Assembly: GCF_030813715.1 (NCBI RefSeq)
Contig: NZ_JAUSUZ010000001.1
Coordinates: forward strand, 1 to 64,000
Reading direction: 5' to 3'
DNA from: Catenuloplanes indicus
GTDB taxonomy: Bacteria > Actinomycetota > Actinomycetes > Mycobacteriales > Micromonosporaceae
Length of the DNA: 64,000 bases
This document shows, one piece after another, positions 20,307 through 28,345 of this stretch; position 1 is the first letter of the stretch; every line of letters starts with the position of its first letter. Under the pieces are notes generated by a model. The model was given only the letters and a program-made list of their open reading frames with translations, was not told the origin of the DNA and ran no database searches. The position numbers and the translations under genes were made by a program.

Positions 20307-21781
20307 CCGACGCCGCCCGGCCGCGCGGCGCCGACATGTTCCCCGACGACCCGCAACTCGCCGCGGAATGGGACCGCGCCGACGCCCCCGAACAGCCCAA
20401 GCGGCGCGGCCCGGCCGCCGCCAAGCTCACGTTCGGGCCGATCAAGCTCGCCGACCTCGTCTACCCGCACATGGTCGGCGTCTTCCGATGGAACGCGCAG
20501 CTCGGCTGGATGCACTACACCGGCGCGAAATGGGCGACCGGCGCCGACCCGGCGGCCCTGCTCTGCGTCGTCGACACCGTCAAGCAGTACGCGCACCAGC
20601 TCATCGACGCTCGGCCGCTCGGCCCGACCGCCGACGACCTGAAAGAGCTCGCCGCGATGTCGTCCGGCGCTGTGCACTCGCACGCCCTGAAGATCCTGCG
20701 CGGGATGGACGACATCTTCACCCCGGTGGAGGAGTTCGACCGGCCGCCCGATCCGGGCCAGCCGTGGCGGCTGCACTGCGCGAACGGCGTCACGCTCGTT
20801 CTGCGCGCCGATGGCACCATGAGCCGCCGGCAGACGTCGCCCGACGACCGGAACACCCTCGTTGCCTGCGACTACCTGCCGGATGCCGAAGCGCCCGCGG
20901 TCGGTGCGGCGTTCGCCGCCTACCAGCCCGACGCCGAGGTGCGCCGCTACCTGATGCAGATGTGGATGCGCGGACTGTCCGGGCTCGGCGCGGAGAAGTT
21001 CATGGTCAACCTCGGGGCGACCGGCGGGAACGGCAAAGGCACCATGCAGGCGATCCTGACCGGCGTTGCCGGCAGCTACTCGGCCGAACTCCCCGTCGAG
21101 GTCATCCTCAAGGGCAACCGTGCTGCCCGCGAGGTCTACCGGTCCGAGCTCGCGCTGCTGCGCGGCGCCCGCCTGGTGTGGTGCGACGAGCCCGAGGAAG
21201 GCGCCCGCTACGACACCGGCGTGCTGAAGAAGCTCACCGGCGGCAACGAGGTCTCCGGCCGCGGCATGGGCAAGGAGGCGGTGACGTTCGCCGGGCACTG
21301 GCTGTTCTCGATGGCGTCGAACAGCCGCCCGTCGTGGTCGGCGGACGGCGGCATGGACCGCCGCTACATCGAGGTCCCGTGGGACTACCAGATCCCCGAG
21401 AGTCAGCGCCGCGAGGACTTCAAGGAAGCCCTGCGCGCCGAGGCGCCCGGCATGTTGAACGAGCTGCTGAAGCACTGGCTCGGGACCGCGCAGCCGCCGG
21501 TGCCGGCCGTCGTGGCGAAGCAGACCGCGGAGGGCCGCAACGAGTCGTCGCCGGCGGCCGGGTTCGTTCGGGACGCGATCGAGGAGCGACCGGAGGAGTC
21601 CGTCTCCGGCGTGAACATGTACGCCGCGTATTCGGAGTGGGCGCGCCAGAACGGCATCCGGCCGGTGTCGTCGACCAAGCTCGGGGCCGAACTGACCCGC
21701 CTGGGCTTGGAGAAGGAGCACACGAGGAGCGGGAAGAGGTATCTGGGGGTGTCCGTCGTGCCCGAATACGTCCGCATTTAG
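20303..21781 (+). CDS. Phage/plasmid SF3 (D5-type) replicative helicase
   Basis: This 492-residue protein contains the D5_N-type region (residues about 75-215: YLPDAEAPAVGAAFAAYQPD) and an SF3 helicase core. The Walker A motif is GATGGNGKGT at about 238-247, Walker B is ARLVWCDEPEEG, and the sensor motif is WLFSMASNSRP near 340. The C-terminal domain (SSPAAGFVRDAIEERPEESV) matches the DNA-binding part of P4-family helicases. There is no N-terminal primase-polymerase domain, so a separate primase would be needed. It would unwind the origin during element replication, and an origin-like inverted repeat follows its stop directly. Confidence 0.9.
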   Translation: MTDAARPRGADMFPDDPQLAAEWDRADAPEQPKRRGPAAAKLTFGPIKLADLVYPHMVGVFRWNAQLGWMHYTGAKWATGADPAALLCVVDTVKQYAHQLIDARPLGPTADDLKELAAMSSGAVHSHALKILRGMDDIFTPVEEFDRPPDPGQPWRLHCANGVTLVLRADGTMSRRQTSPDDRNTLVACDYLPDAEAPAVGAAFAAYQPDAEVRRYLMQMWMRGLSGLGAEKFMVNLGATGGNGKGTMQAILTGVAGSYSAELPVEVILKGNRAAREVYRSELALLRGARLVWCDEPEEGARYDTGVLKKLTGGNEVSGRGMGKEAVTFAGHWLFSMASNSRPSWSADGGMDRRYIEVPWDYQIPESQRREDFKEALRAEAPGMLNELLKHWLGTAQPPVPAVVAKQTAEGRNESSPAAGFVRDAIEERPEESVSGVNMYAAYSEWARQNGIRPVSSTKLGAELTRLGLEKEHTRSGKRYLGVSVVPEYVRI

Positions 21782-21791
21782 AGCGTGGAGC

Positions 21792-21900
21792 GTGACGGGT
21801 GTGACGGGTTGAGGCCCGTTTCCACATAGCTCCTTACATATACGCGAAGGGCCTACCCCAAAAACGCCCTCAACCCGTCACACCCGTCACAGAGATCAAC
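21792..21900. other. Candidate replication origin: 23-bp inverted repeat of double GTGACGGGT
   Basis: The left arm (21792-21814) holds GTGACGGGT twice in tandem followed by TGAGG; the right arm (21878-21900) is its perfect reverse complement. The 63 bases between the arms include an AT-richer stretch (TTACATATACG) and GGCCTACCCCAAAA, close to the iteron GGCCTACCAAAA found inside the initiator-like gene at 1680-1805. The site starts 10 bases after the helicase stop. No gene is present in the 199-bp gap 21782-21980. Confidence 0.55.
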
Positions 21901-21980
21901 AGCACGGTAAGTAGCCAACCCGAGCCCACCTTCCATCGGTGCGCTCTTGGCCCTCCCGACCACGAACCGAGGAGACCCCG

Positions 21981-22220
21981 ATGACCATCACCACCAGCGA
22001 CGTGGACGACGTCCTCGCCGCCTGCATCGCCGCCGGCCTGCCCCACCCGCGGGGCATCGTCACAGACGGCACCGCCATCCGCTTCCACATGGCGACCGCC
22101 GCCGACGTGGACACCTACGCCGAACGCCTGGACGCCTCGCCCGTCGTCGACGGCGACCAGACGCTCGTCGAGTTCGCGTCCGACGGCCACCAGATCATCA
22201 TCACCGGGCCCACCGCATGA
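21981..22220 (+). CDS. Hypothetical protein, 79 aa
   Basis: ATG 21981 follows GAGGAGACCCCG. Alpha-beta pattern (DVDDVLAACIAAGLPHPRGI, TAIRFHMATAADVDTYAERL) like the genes at 9643 and 10055. Function unknown. Confidence 0.6.
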   Translation: MTITTSDVDDVLAACIAAGLPHPRGIVTDGTAIRFHMATAADVDTYAERLDASPVVDGDQTLVEFASDGHQIIITGPTA

Positions 22221-22561
22221 CCGCTGACGGCGACCTGCTCACCCAGGCCGCCGACTACCTCGACAACGTCCTCGCCGCCTGCTCGCCCGGCCCGTGGCGG
22301 CGCACCGGCCACGGCGACTTCGGGCCCGGCGTCAGCGCAACCCCCGACCGCTGGGACCCGACCGACCCGCACCTGAGCGTCGAAACCGACGACGGCGATC
22401 GTGGCCGGGCCGACGCCGCCTACATCGAGGCCGTGAACCCGATCGTCGGGCACGCCCTGCGAGATCTGCTGCGCGTTGCCGTGCAGTCGTCCGCGCCGTC
22501 CGACTACCTGCTTGCCGCGGCCCGGGAGATCCTGGCCGGCCGCGACGCCTACCCGTACTGA
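22217..22561 (+). CDS. Hypothetical protein, 114 aa
   Basis: ATGA overlap start. The front (LLTQAADYLDNVLAACSPGP then WRRTGHGDFGPG) resembles a widespread phage family in which a helix is followed by GPW and an acidic domain. The end is helical (VGHALRDLLRVAVQ). The gene at 25582 shares the GPWR segment. Function unknown. Confidence 0.55.
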   Translation: MTADGDLLTQAADYLDNVLAACSPGPWRRTGHGDFGPGVSATPDRWDPTDPHLSVETDDGDRGRADAAYIEAVNPIVGHALRDLLRVAVQSSAPSDYLLAAAREILAGRDAYPY

Positions 22562-22576
22562 CCGAAGGAGACGACC

Positions 22577-23044
22577 ATGACCACGATTGACATCACCGAC
22601 GAGATGATCGCCGCCTACATCGACGGCACCCGCGCCGGTGCACACCCGCCCCGCACCGAGGCCCAGGTGACCCGCGCCGGCCTGGCCGCCGTCCTCAACC
22701 ACCCCGCCGTCCTCAACCACCCCGCCGTCCGGCGGGCCGTCCTCACCGCGGTCTCCGCCGAGCACGCCGAGATGATGGCCGGCTTGCCCCGCTGGGACGA
22801 CCTGTCCGACCTCGACAAGGGCGCCGTCCTGCTGCACCTCGCCAAGGTCGAGAACGAGGGCGCCGCGTACGCCGCCGAGAACTACCCGGCCAAATTTATC
22901 GACGACCCGCGCCTGACCGCGCTCGACGACGAGGACGCCTGCGACCACGCGCTCGCGCTGGAGAGCGAGTGCGAAGACCTCGACGACGGCGAGCGGCGGC
23001 GGCTCTACAACCTCGCCCTCAACCACAAGCGGGGTACGGCGTGA
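22577..23044 (+). CDS. Hypothetical protein, 155 aa, with AVLNHP duplication
   Basis: ATG 22577 follows GAAGGAGACGACC. Two features stand out: an in-frame tandem duplication AVLNHPAVLNHPAV coded by an 18-bp repeat at about 22690-22726, and a very acidic second half (DDEDACDHALALESECEDLD). Mostly helical. Function unknown. Confidence 0.6.
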   Translation: MTTIDITDEMIAAYIDGTRAGAHPPRTEAQVTRAGLAAVLNHPAVLNHPAVRRAVLTAVSAEHAEMMAGLPRWDDLSDLDKGAVLLHLAKVENEGAAYAAENYPAKFIDDPRLTALDDEDACDHALALESECEDLDDGERRRLYNLALNHKRGTA

Positions 23045-23235
23045 CCGACCCGCAGCCGGCCGAGGACTTCAACGACCCCCGGCACATCTACCAGGCCCGC
23101 GCCGCTCAGGCCGCCCGCGAGGCGGAGCACGACTTCGTGCGCGGCATCGACGCTGAGATCAGCACGCCGGCGCCGGGCATCGGCACCCTGATGCGGCGGG
23201 CGCTGAGTAGCCTGCCCGACGAGGAGGACGCGTGA
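23041..23235 (+). CDS. Hypothetical protein, 64 aa
   Basis: GTG in a GTGA overlap. A charged helix (IYQARAAQAAREAEHDFVRG) precedes an acidic tail. Function unknown. Confidence 0.55.
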   Translation: MTDPQPAEDFNDPRHIYQARAAQAAREAEHDFVRGIDAEISTPAPGIGTLMRRALSSLPDEEDA

Positions 23236-23459
23236 CCTCCCCGCTGATCCTGATCCCCACGCACCGCCTGGACCCGGCCGAGCCGCACATCATCGCCGAG
23301 CCGGACGCGTGCACCCTCTGCGGCATCCCGCGACGCGAGCACGGCCAGCACTACTTCGCCGGCCACGAGGGCGATGACCGGAAGGGCTGGGTCGCCCCGG
23401 ACAACCAGACCAGGCTGGCCCGGATGCGGGCGCGGCGCGCGGCAAGGACGACAGCATGA
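23232..23459 (+). CDS. Small zinc-finger-like protein, 75 aa
   Basis: GTG start. The centre has CTLCGIPRREHGQHYFAGHE, a C-x-x-C with several downstream histidines that could bind zinc, and the end is basic (LARMRARRAARTTA). A nucleic-acid role is plausible. Confidence 0.55.
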   Translation: MTSPLILIPTHRLDPAEPHIIAEPDACTLCGIPRREHGQHYFAGHEGDDRKGWVAPDNQTRLARMRARRAARTTA

Positions 23460-23737
23460 ACGCCGACGCGTTCTTTGAGGGCGCCGCCGAACTCGGCCGG
23501 ATCATCGCCGCCCAACGGGCCGTCATCCGCGAGGAGGAGAACGCCGCCCGCCAACGGCGCAAGGACGCCACGAACGCCCGCCGCCGGGCCCGGTACGCGG
23601 CAACGAAACGCCTGCGGCCCGCGCGTACGGCGGTCGCCACCGAGGACGACCACGAGGAGACGTGCACCTGCTTCCGCGGCTTCGCGCCGTGCTCGTACTG
23701 CACCACTTACGACCCCGACGCCGAGGAGACCGCATGA
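23456..23737 (+). CDS. Basic coiled helix with C-terminal Cys cluster, 93 aa
   Basis: The middle is a very basic helix (ENAARQRRKDATNARRRARY) and the end holds ETCTCFRGFAPCSYC, two cysteine pairs suitable for one zinc ion. ATGA overlap start. A DNA- or RNA-binding protein is likely from composition. Confidence 0.55.
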   Translation: MNADAFFEGAAELGRIIAAQRAVIREEENAARQRRKDATNARRRARYAATKRLRPARTAVATEDDHEETCTCFRGFAPCSYCTTYDPDAEETA

Positions 23738-23985
23738 TCGAGCCCGACGACCACACGATCGTCATGATCGGCAGCCTGGTCGACAACGACCCCTGGCACC
23801 TCGAACTCTGGGCCCGCGACGACACGAACGCGAAAACGCCCACGAGGCCGGAAGCGCGCTGGTTTCGGACCGGTGACGGTGTCGACAGCGACGAGCCCCA
23901 CCCGGGCATCGAGTGGCGGCTCCTGGAGCGCCGCGCCGAGCTGCGCAAGGACAAGCTCACCGTGCTCGGATCGGCGGCGCCGTGA
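23734..23985 (+). CDS. Hypothetical protein, 83 aa
   Basis: Front strands (DDHTIVMIGSLVDNDPWHLE) and a basic C-terminal helix (WRLLERRAELRKDKLTV). Coupled on both sides. Function unknown. Confidence 0.55.
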   Translation: MIEPDDHTIVMIGSLVDNDPWHLELWARDDTNAKTPTRPEARWFRTGDGVDSDEPHPGIEWRLLERRAELRKDKLTVLGSAAP

Positions 23986-24377
23986 CCGTGGACCACGACA
24001 CCCTGACCACACTCCTCGGCGACCTGTACGAGGAGTGTGACGGCGGCCGGCCCTACGTCGACCCCGAGTACGCCGGCCTGCTCCTCGACGTCGTCACCGC
24101 CACGCTCGACCCGGCCGAACTGGCCGGCTACCCGACCACCCTGCGGGCGTTCGTGCAGTTCCACCACGACGACCTCGCCGAGATGATCCGCGACTACGGC
24201 CCGGACAGCGCGTTTGCCAAGCACGTGTGGCCGTACCAGCTCGTCCGGACCCCGCACGCCATCGCCCTGTGTGAGCGGCTGACGGTGAAGCCGATCGACC
24301 TGACCTACTACTGGAACGAGAACTTCGAGTCGGACACGCCGATCGACGACCTCGCCTGTGCGTGGGGGAGAGGCTGA
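23982..24377 (+). CDS. Hypothetical protein, 131 aa
   Basis: GTG 23982 overlaps the previous stop. Acidic, helical sequence (HDTLTTLLGDLYEECDGG, LLLDVVTATLDPAELAGY), with aromatic clusters near the end (LTYYWNENFESD). Function unknown. Confidence 0.55.
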   Translation: MTVDHDTLTTLLGDLYEECDGGRPYVDPEYAGLLLDVVTATLDPAELAGYPTTLRAFVQFHHDDLAEMIRDYGPDSAFAKHVWPYQLVRTPHAIALCERLTVKPIDLTYYWNENFESDTPIDDLACAWGRG

Positions 24378-24595
24378 TGGGCGCCCGCCTGCGCAAGCTG
24401 TGGTGGACGTACGGGCCGACGTTCCAGTGGCGCACCTTCCGTCTCCACGGCGACCCGCCGAACGGCGCCTGGCGGTTGATCCGCATCACCCAGATCTGCG
24501 GCGGCAGGAACTGGTCGCTGGCCATCACCCAAACCGGGCCGGTCCAGAACGCGCCCGACCAGCCGCGAACCACCACAACCGAGGAGGCCCGATGA
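24377..24595 (+). CDS. Hypothetical basic protein, 72 aa
   Basis: ATG 24377 shares a base with the preceding TGA. Trp/Arg-rich front (LRKLWWTYGPTFQWRTFRLH) and strands after it. Function unknown. Confidence 0.5.
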   Translation: MGARLRKLWWTYGPTFQWRTFRLHGDPPNGAWRLIRITQICGGRNWSLAITQTGPVQNAPDQPRTTTTEEAR

Positions 24596-24828
24596 CCATC
24601 CCGACGTACACGTTGCGCTGCCACAGCGCCGACGACGCCACCCGGCTCGTGCCGTTCCTGCACCGCATGGGCCTCATCGGAGCCGAAGCCGACAACGGCA
24701 CCGTCACCTTCCCGTACGGCAGCCCGAACCCTATGAACACCCTCATCGAGGTCATGGAACTCGCCCGGCACCTCGACCTGGCCGGCGACATCGATGCGTC
24801 CGAGCTGCTGATCCAGGGCACCCGATGA
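24592..24828 (+). CDS. Hypothetical protein, 78 aa
   Basis: Alpha-beta unit (TYTLRCHSADDATRLVPFLH, TLIEVMELARHLDLA) similar in outline to 10055. ATGA overlap start. Function unknown. Confidence 0.55.
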   Translation: MTIPTYTLRCHSADDATRLVPFLHRMGLIGAEADNGTVTFPYGSPNPMNTLIEVMELARHLDLAGDIDASELLIQGTR

Positions 24829-25058
24829 CCGCTGACCTTATGCCCGACGACGAGTTCGACGCGATGATCGCCGAGCTGGACGCCGCGATCGCCAAGGCCG
24901 GCGGACGGGTCCGGTTCTGGACCTGCCCGGTCCGCGCCCACCGCGAACGCCTCGATGAGAACGGCTGGCCGGTCGTGACCGTCGAGTGGCGGAACGGGAT
25001 CGCCCACTGCACCGCGCCCCGCTGCAACCAGACGAGCCGCCAGAGGAGCACCACATGA
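24825..25058 (+). CDS. Hypothetical protein, 77 aa, possible zinc site
   Basis: An N-terminal helix (DDEFDAMIAELDAAIAKAGG) precedes FWTCPVRAHRERLDENGW and IAHCTAPRCN. The three Cys and several His could bind one zinc. It overlaps the HAD gene by four bases. Confidence 0.55.
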   Translation: MTADLMPDDEFDAMIAELDAAIAKAGGRVRFWTCPVRAHRERLDENGWPVVTVEWRNGIAHCTAPRCNQTSRQRSTT

Positions 25059-25585
25059 CCACCCGGCCCGTGTGGTTGCTCGACGTCGACGGGGTCATCA
25101 ACGCCTGGGACGCCGACTGGGGCACCGGCCCGACCAAGACCCGCGTCGACCGGCTCAACATCCGCTGGGCACCGGAACTCGCCGCACGCATCCGCGCCGT
25201 CGCGCCCGCCGTCGACATCGTGTGGGCGACCACCTGGTGCGGATTCCCCGACCAGCTCACCGCGCTCGGGCAGATGCTCGGGCTGGAAGGCCTGCCGTCC
25301 GCGTTCGACGGCCGGCCACTCAGCAAGACCTGGGCCGACCAGAAGCTCGAAGCCGCGCTCCGCGTCCTCGACGGCGGGCGCCGGCTCATCTGGACCGACG
25401 ACACCGAAGTCCAGGCCGCCGCCGACCTGTACCCGCAGATCGCCGCGGCAGCCCGCGACAGGCGGGCGCTGCTGATTGAGCCGGACGGTCGGCGCGGCCT
25501 GCGGCCCGCACACCTGGACGCGATCGAGGCGTTCACCCGGCCGTTGACCACCACGACCACCGCCAGCACCGAGGAGAGCCGATGA
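25055..25585 (+). CDS. HAD-superfamily phosphatase of the RNA-repair-associated type
   Basis: The 176-residue protein carries the HAD motifs: I WLLDVDGVINAWD (nucleophile D near residue 9), II IVWATTWCG, and IV LIWTDDTEVQ. It matches the family described as HAD domain in Swiss Army Knife RNA repair proteins; phage members are thought to trim nucleic-acid or nucleotide phosphates. A paralogue sits on the host chromosome at 51951-52460 with the same VWLLDVDGVIN opening and C-terminal RRGLQPADLDA/RRGLRPAHLDA motif. The gene is embedded in the small-gene operon by overlaps on both sides. Confidence 0.8.
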   Translation: MTTRPVWLLDVDGVINAWDADWGTGPTKTRVDRLNIRWAPELAARIRAVAPAVDIVWATTWCGFPDQLTALGQMLGLEGLPSAFDGRPLSKTWADQKLEAALRVLDGGRRLIWTDDTEVQAAADLYPQIAAAARDRRALLIEPDGRRGLRPAHLDAIEAFTRPLTTTTTASTEESR

Positions 25586-25800
25586 CCACGCCCCGCACCG
25601 ACACCCAGCGCCTCGCCGACGCCGCCGAGGCCCTGTCCGGAAACGCCGACAACGGCCCGTGGCGGACCATCGAAGACCCGCGCATCCGCAGCTTCGTCGC
25701 CGAGCACGTCATCGGGGCGTGCCGGGACGTGGCGAAAGCCGCGGGCCTGGACGACGTGGCCGCCGAGTGCACGAAGCTCCTCGCCGAGGAGGCACGATGA
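25582..25800 (+). CDS. Hypothetical protein, 72 aa
   Basis: Helical (TQRLADAAEALSGNADNG then GPWRTIEDPRIRSFVAEHV). The GPWR segment recalls the gene at 22217. Function unknown. Confidence 0.55.
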   Translation: MTTPRTDTQRLADAAEALSGNADNGPWRTIEDPRIRSFVAEHVIGACRDVAKAAGLDDVAAECTKLLAEEAR

Positions 25801-25997
25801 CCGATCTGTCCACCGGGCCGCGCGCCCTGAACCCTGCCGAGCTGGCTGGCGCGGTCGAGGACGGCGTCGAGTGCGGCACCTGCGCCAGCCCGCCGACCGC
25901 CGGCACTCTCGGCTACGACCGCACCCGGGCCGACCAGCCTGCCGTCTGGACGTACGAGTGCGCGGCCGGGCACACGTGGACGGACACGAGCAGCTGA
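25797..25997 (+). CDS. Zinc-ribbon-like protein, 66 aa
   Basis: The pattern VECGTCASPPTAG ... WTYECAAGHTWTD gives C-x-x-C and a later C-x-x-x-H, a treble-clef/zinc-ribbon arrangement also seen in host DUF1-type ribbon domains. Cytoplasmic. Function unknown. Confidence 0.6.
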   Translation: MTDLSTGPRALNPAELAGAVEDGVECGTCASPPTAGTLGYDRTRADQPAVWTYECAAGHTWTDTSS

Positions 25998-26004
25998 GCC
26001 CGTC

Positions 26005-26037
26005 GCCCGTCCGGCTGCACCACGGCGCCGGGCGGGC
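26005..26037. repeat. Intercistronic hairpin
   Basis: GCCCGTCCGG (26005-26014) pairs with CCGGGCGGGC (26028-26037) with one G-T pair. It lies just after the zinc-ribbon gene. Confidence 0.5.
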
Positions 26038-26112
26038 GTGTCCCGCCGCACCTGCGGCACCCTGATCAAACCGCACCTCGCCGGGCACCTCAACGACAAG
26101 GAACCCACATGA
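26038..26112 (+). CDS. Possible 24-residue peptide
   Basis: GTG 26038 opens 24 codons (SRRTCGTLIKPHLAGHLNDK) ending in an ATGA overlap with the next gene, the coupling used all over this operon. No ribosome site is evident because the hairpin directly precedes it, so this is uncertain. Confidence 0.35.
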   Translation: MSRRTCGTLIKPHLAGHLNDKEPT

Positions 26113-26357
26113 TCGACCGTGAGTACCACATCTACCAGCACCAGTGCACCAGCTGCGCGACGCCGTGCGACCCGGCCCGGTCGTGGCGGTGGGACGTCAT
26201 ATCCACATCGACGGAGACCGGCAACGAGACCGACCTGATGATGCCCGGCATGTACGCCACCGAGGCAGCCGCGCAGGCTGCTGCGGACGCCTACGAGGAG
26301 AACCAAGTGCGGATGGACCGCAAGGCGCTGGGCCTGCCGTACGAGGAGCCGGTGTGA
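26109..26357 (+). CDS. Hypothetical protein, 82 aa, with C-x-x-C
   Basis: AAGGAACCCAC precedes ATG 26109. HQCTSCATPCDP may bind metal; the rest is strand then helix (MYATEAAAQAAADAYEENQV). Function unknown. Confidence 0.55.
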   Translation: MIDREYHIYQHQCTSCATPCDPARSWRWDVISTSTETGNETDLMMPGMYATEAAAQAAADAYEENQVRMDRKALGLPYEEPV

Positions 26358-26839
26358 CCGGCGGGAAGGAAGTGGGAGCCGCAGCCGGGCTCGCTCGGCC
26401 ACGGCAACCACTCGACGTCGACCAGCTCCCTCCGACCCAGGCGCTGCTGTTGGAGGTGCTCGCCGCCCGGTACCGGCTCGGCGAGCACCTGTGGACGTTC
26501 CCGAGCTCGTGCACGTCCGCTGCCCGCGGACTGTCCGGGCGCGGGCTGATCGGCTGGAAGGGCGGGGTCGCCCCGCGCACGATCCAGGCGTGGCTGACCG
26601 ACGCCGGCCGCCAGGTGTGCCTGCTCGACGGGTACGAACCCGCACCGGTCAAGGCCGCGCGCGAGGCCGAGCGGAAGCGGATCGCTTACCGGATCCGGGC
26701 CGAGCTGGTCTGTTGCGACATCTACGACCGCGACCACGGCACCAACCGCGCCGGGCGCACCCACCCGATCTGCTTCTGGGGTGAGGCCGGCGCCCAGATT
26801 GCCGAGGACCCCAGCGGGCCGGATGAGGTCGCACCGTGA
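26354..26839 (+). CDS. Putative winged-helix protein, 161 aa
   Basis: GTG 26354 overlaps the previous stop. Residues about 25-95 (QALLLEVLAARYRLGEHLWT, ARGLSGRGLIGWKGGVAPR, IQAWLTDAGRQVCL) fit a winged helix of the MarR-like sort with the S-G-R-G-L-I wing entry. The C-terminus has AYRIRAELVCCDIYDRDHGT and THPICFWG, with cysteines. It is probably a phage regulator; the family is not identified. Confidence 0.5.
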   Translation: MTGGKEVGAAAGLARPRQPLDVDQLPPTQALLLEVLAARYRLGEHLWTFPSSCTSAARGLSGRGLIGWKGGVAPRTIQAWLTDAGRQVCLLDGYEPAPVKAAREAERKRIAYRIRAELVCCDIYDRDHGTNRAGRTHPICFWGEAGAQIAEDPSGPDEVAP

Positions 26840-27351
26840 CCTGGCCCGCGGTCGCGCTCACCGGCCACCGGGACCTGGGCGACGCCACGGACTGGGTTGC
26901 CGGCCAACTCGCCGACGGCGCCCGCCGTCTCGCCGACCAGGGCACGACGGTCGGGGCTTCCGGGATGGCGCTCGGCGCGGACACGCTCTGGGCCCGCGCC
27001 GTACTGGCCGCCGGGATGCAACTGCACGCCGTGATTCCGTTCGAGGCGCAGGCCGACCGATGGACGCCCGAGCAGCAGGCGCAGTGGCTGCGGCTGCGCG
27101 GGCTCGCCGCCCGAGAGACGGTCTGCGGTCCGAACCCGCGCGACCACGTGCGGGCGACCGCCGCGCTGCACTATCGGAACCAGGTGCTCATCGCGGCAGC
27201 GGAAGGGCTCGTGGTCGTCTGGGACGGCCGCCGGCGTGGCGGCACCTGGAGCGCGCTGCTGTTCGCGGCCACGCTCCACCACGAGGTGGTTTGGATCGAC
27301 CCGGTCCGGCGGCAGACGATCAGGACCGCGGCCGCCGCGCTGGCCAGCTAA
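26836..27351 (+). CDS. SLOG-superfamily protein, YpsA-like
   Basis: The 171-residue protein begins with VALTGHRDLGDATDW, the T-G-H-R motif of the YpsA/DUF1273 branch of the SLOG Rossmann fold, and continues with GASGMALGADTLWARAV and VVVWDGRRRGGTWSALL. SLOG proteins bind nucleotides or their derivatives; phage copies are suspected in nucleotide signalling or DNA processing. It is the last gene of the plus operon that begins with Xis and overlaps the convergent minus gene by four bases. Confidence 0.8.
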   Translation: MTWPAVALTGHRDLGDATDWVAGQLADGARRLADQGTTVGASGMALGADTLWARAVLAAGMQLHAVIPFEAQADRWTPEQQAQWLRLRGLAARETVCGPNPRDHVRATAALHYRNQVLIAAAEGLVVVWDGRRRGGTWSALLFAATLHHEVVWIDPVRRQTIRTAAAALAS

Positions 27352-27743
27352 GCCGGGTCGGGTGCGAGGAGATCCCCAGCGGCGCGGGTGATCGCATACG
27401 TCCACCAGGTCGCGTGCCCGTGCACATACAGCATCGGCGACGTTGACCCCTCGCCGCGGGCGAGCGCGTCCCGGCCGATGACGATGTCGAGCGGGGCGCC
27501 GGGGATCCGCACCGGCACCTCGACGCCGTTCGTGCCGGTGAGCGTCCACCCGAACCGGCCGTCCGCGGACGGCTCGCTGCCCCCGTGCAGCACGTGCACG
27601 TCCAGGTCGGGGGAGCGGACGGGCTCGCCAGCCAGGACGGCGCCGTGCTCCTGAACGGCCTTGACGAACGCGGCCAGGACTACGGCGGCGGCTTCCTCGG
27701 TGGCGCCTTCGACGGGATCAGTCCCCGGGTTGATCACACTCAC
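27348..27743 (-). CDS. Hypothetical protein, 131 aa
   Basis: GTG 27743. Helix (TEEAAAVVLAAFVKAVQEHG), then a beta-rich middle (GRFGWTLTGTNGVEVPVRIP) and VHGHATWWTYAITRAAGDLL at the end. It is the only minus gene in this stretch and its stop overlaps that of the convergent SLOG gene. Function unknown. Confidence 0.55.
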   Translation of the reverse strand: MSVINPGTDPVEGATEEAAAVVLAAFVKAVQEHGAVLAGEPVRSPDLDVHVLHGGSEPSADGRFGWTLTGTNGVEVPVRIPGAPLDIVIGRDALARGEGSTSPMLYVHGHATWWTYAITRAAGDLLAPDPA

Positions 27744-27811
27744 GCGAACACGGTAACCCGGACGGGTGAAGCGGCGGAGCGCGCGGGACCGGAAAGCGCA
27801 ACCATCAAAGA

Positions 27812-28198
27812 ATGACAGAAGGTAAGCGCCTCGCTCCGGAACAACGCCTAGCTGACCTCATCGCCGCCTACCGTTCCACCTTGGCGGCGCATGGCCGGGA
27901 CCGCGCCGTGCGCGACCTAACGGCAAACCTCACGGAGATGAACCATTGGAGCCTCGCCCCGATTGTGATCGCAGCGATCGAACGCATAGTCCCGGCCGCG
28001 CCACCCGTCGCATCACCACTGGATAAAGGATTCACGCCATACACACCGCTTCCCCGCGATCCCCTCGCTGGCTGGCTACAGGAACCCCGAAATGACCCTC
28101 TGGGGCCTGGCATCAAGCGCTTGACCCCGAAGGCGAAGCGCGGCAAGCGTTCCAGCGGTGATGACGACGATTCTGCGGCAGGCGCCGATCAGGGTTGA
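27812..28198 (+). CDS. Hypothetical protein, 128 aa
   Basis: ATG 27812 has no good ribosome site, so leaderless initiation is possible. The helical front (RLADLIAAYRSTLAAHGRDR) leads to a Pro-rich linker and a basic-acidic tail (KRGKRSSGDDDDSAAG). Codon use is less GC-biased than in its neighbours, hinting at a later acquisition. Function unknown. Confidence 0.55.
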   Translation: MTEGKRLAPEQRLADLIAAYRSTLAAHGRDRAVRDLTANLTEMNHWSLAPIVIAAIERIVPAAPPVASPLDKGFTPYTPLPRDPLAGWLQEPRNDPLGPGIKRLTPKAKRGKRSSGDDDDSAAGADQG

Positions 28199-28345
28199 CG
28201 CACGTGGGTGGCGGTCGCCGCGGATTCAATGGCTCGCCCGGCGGGACCGGACACCGGAGTGACGTGCTCTCCGAGCGATTAACGGCCAGGCACGCAACTT
28301 CGCTGTTTCCACAGTTCGCGGCCCCTGCGCGTCGTACGGTGGCGG

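Noticed and set aside
19850-21721. A 623-codon minus frame opposite the helicase
   Set aside because: The plus strand has Walker A/B and SF3 motifs; the minus frame shows none and is Arg/Val/Gly-rich.
22690-22726. The AVLNHP tandem repeat as a frameshift or assembly error
   Set aside because: The repeat is 18 bp, keeps the frame and is followed by normal sequence, so slippage is a sufficient explanation.
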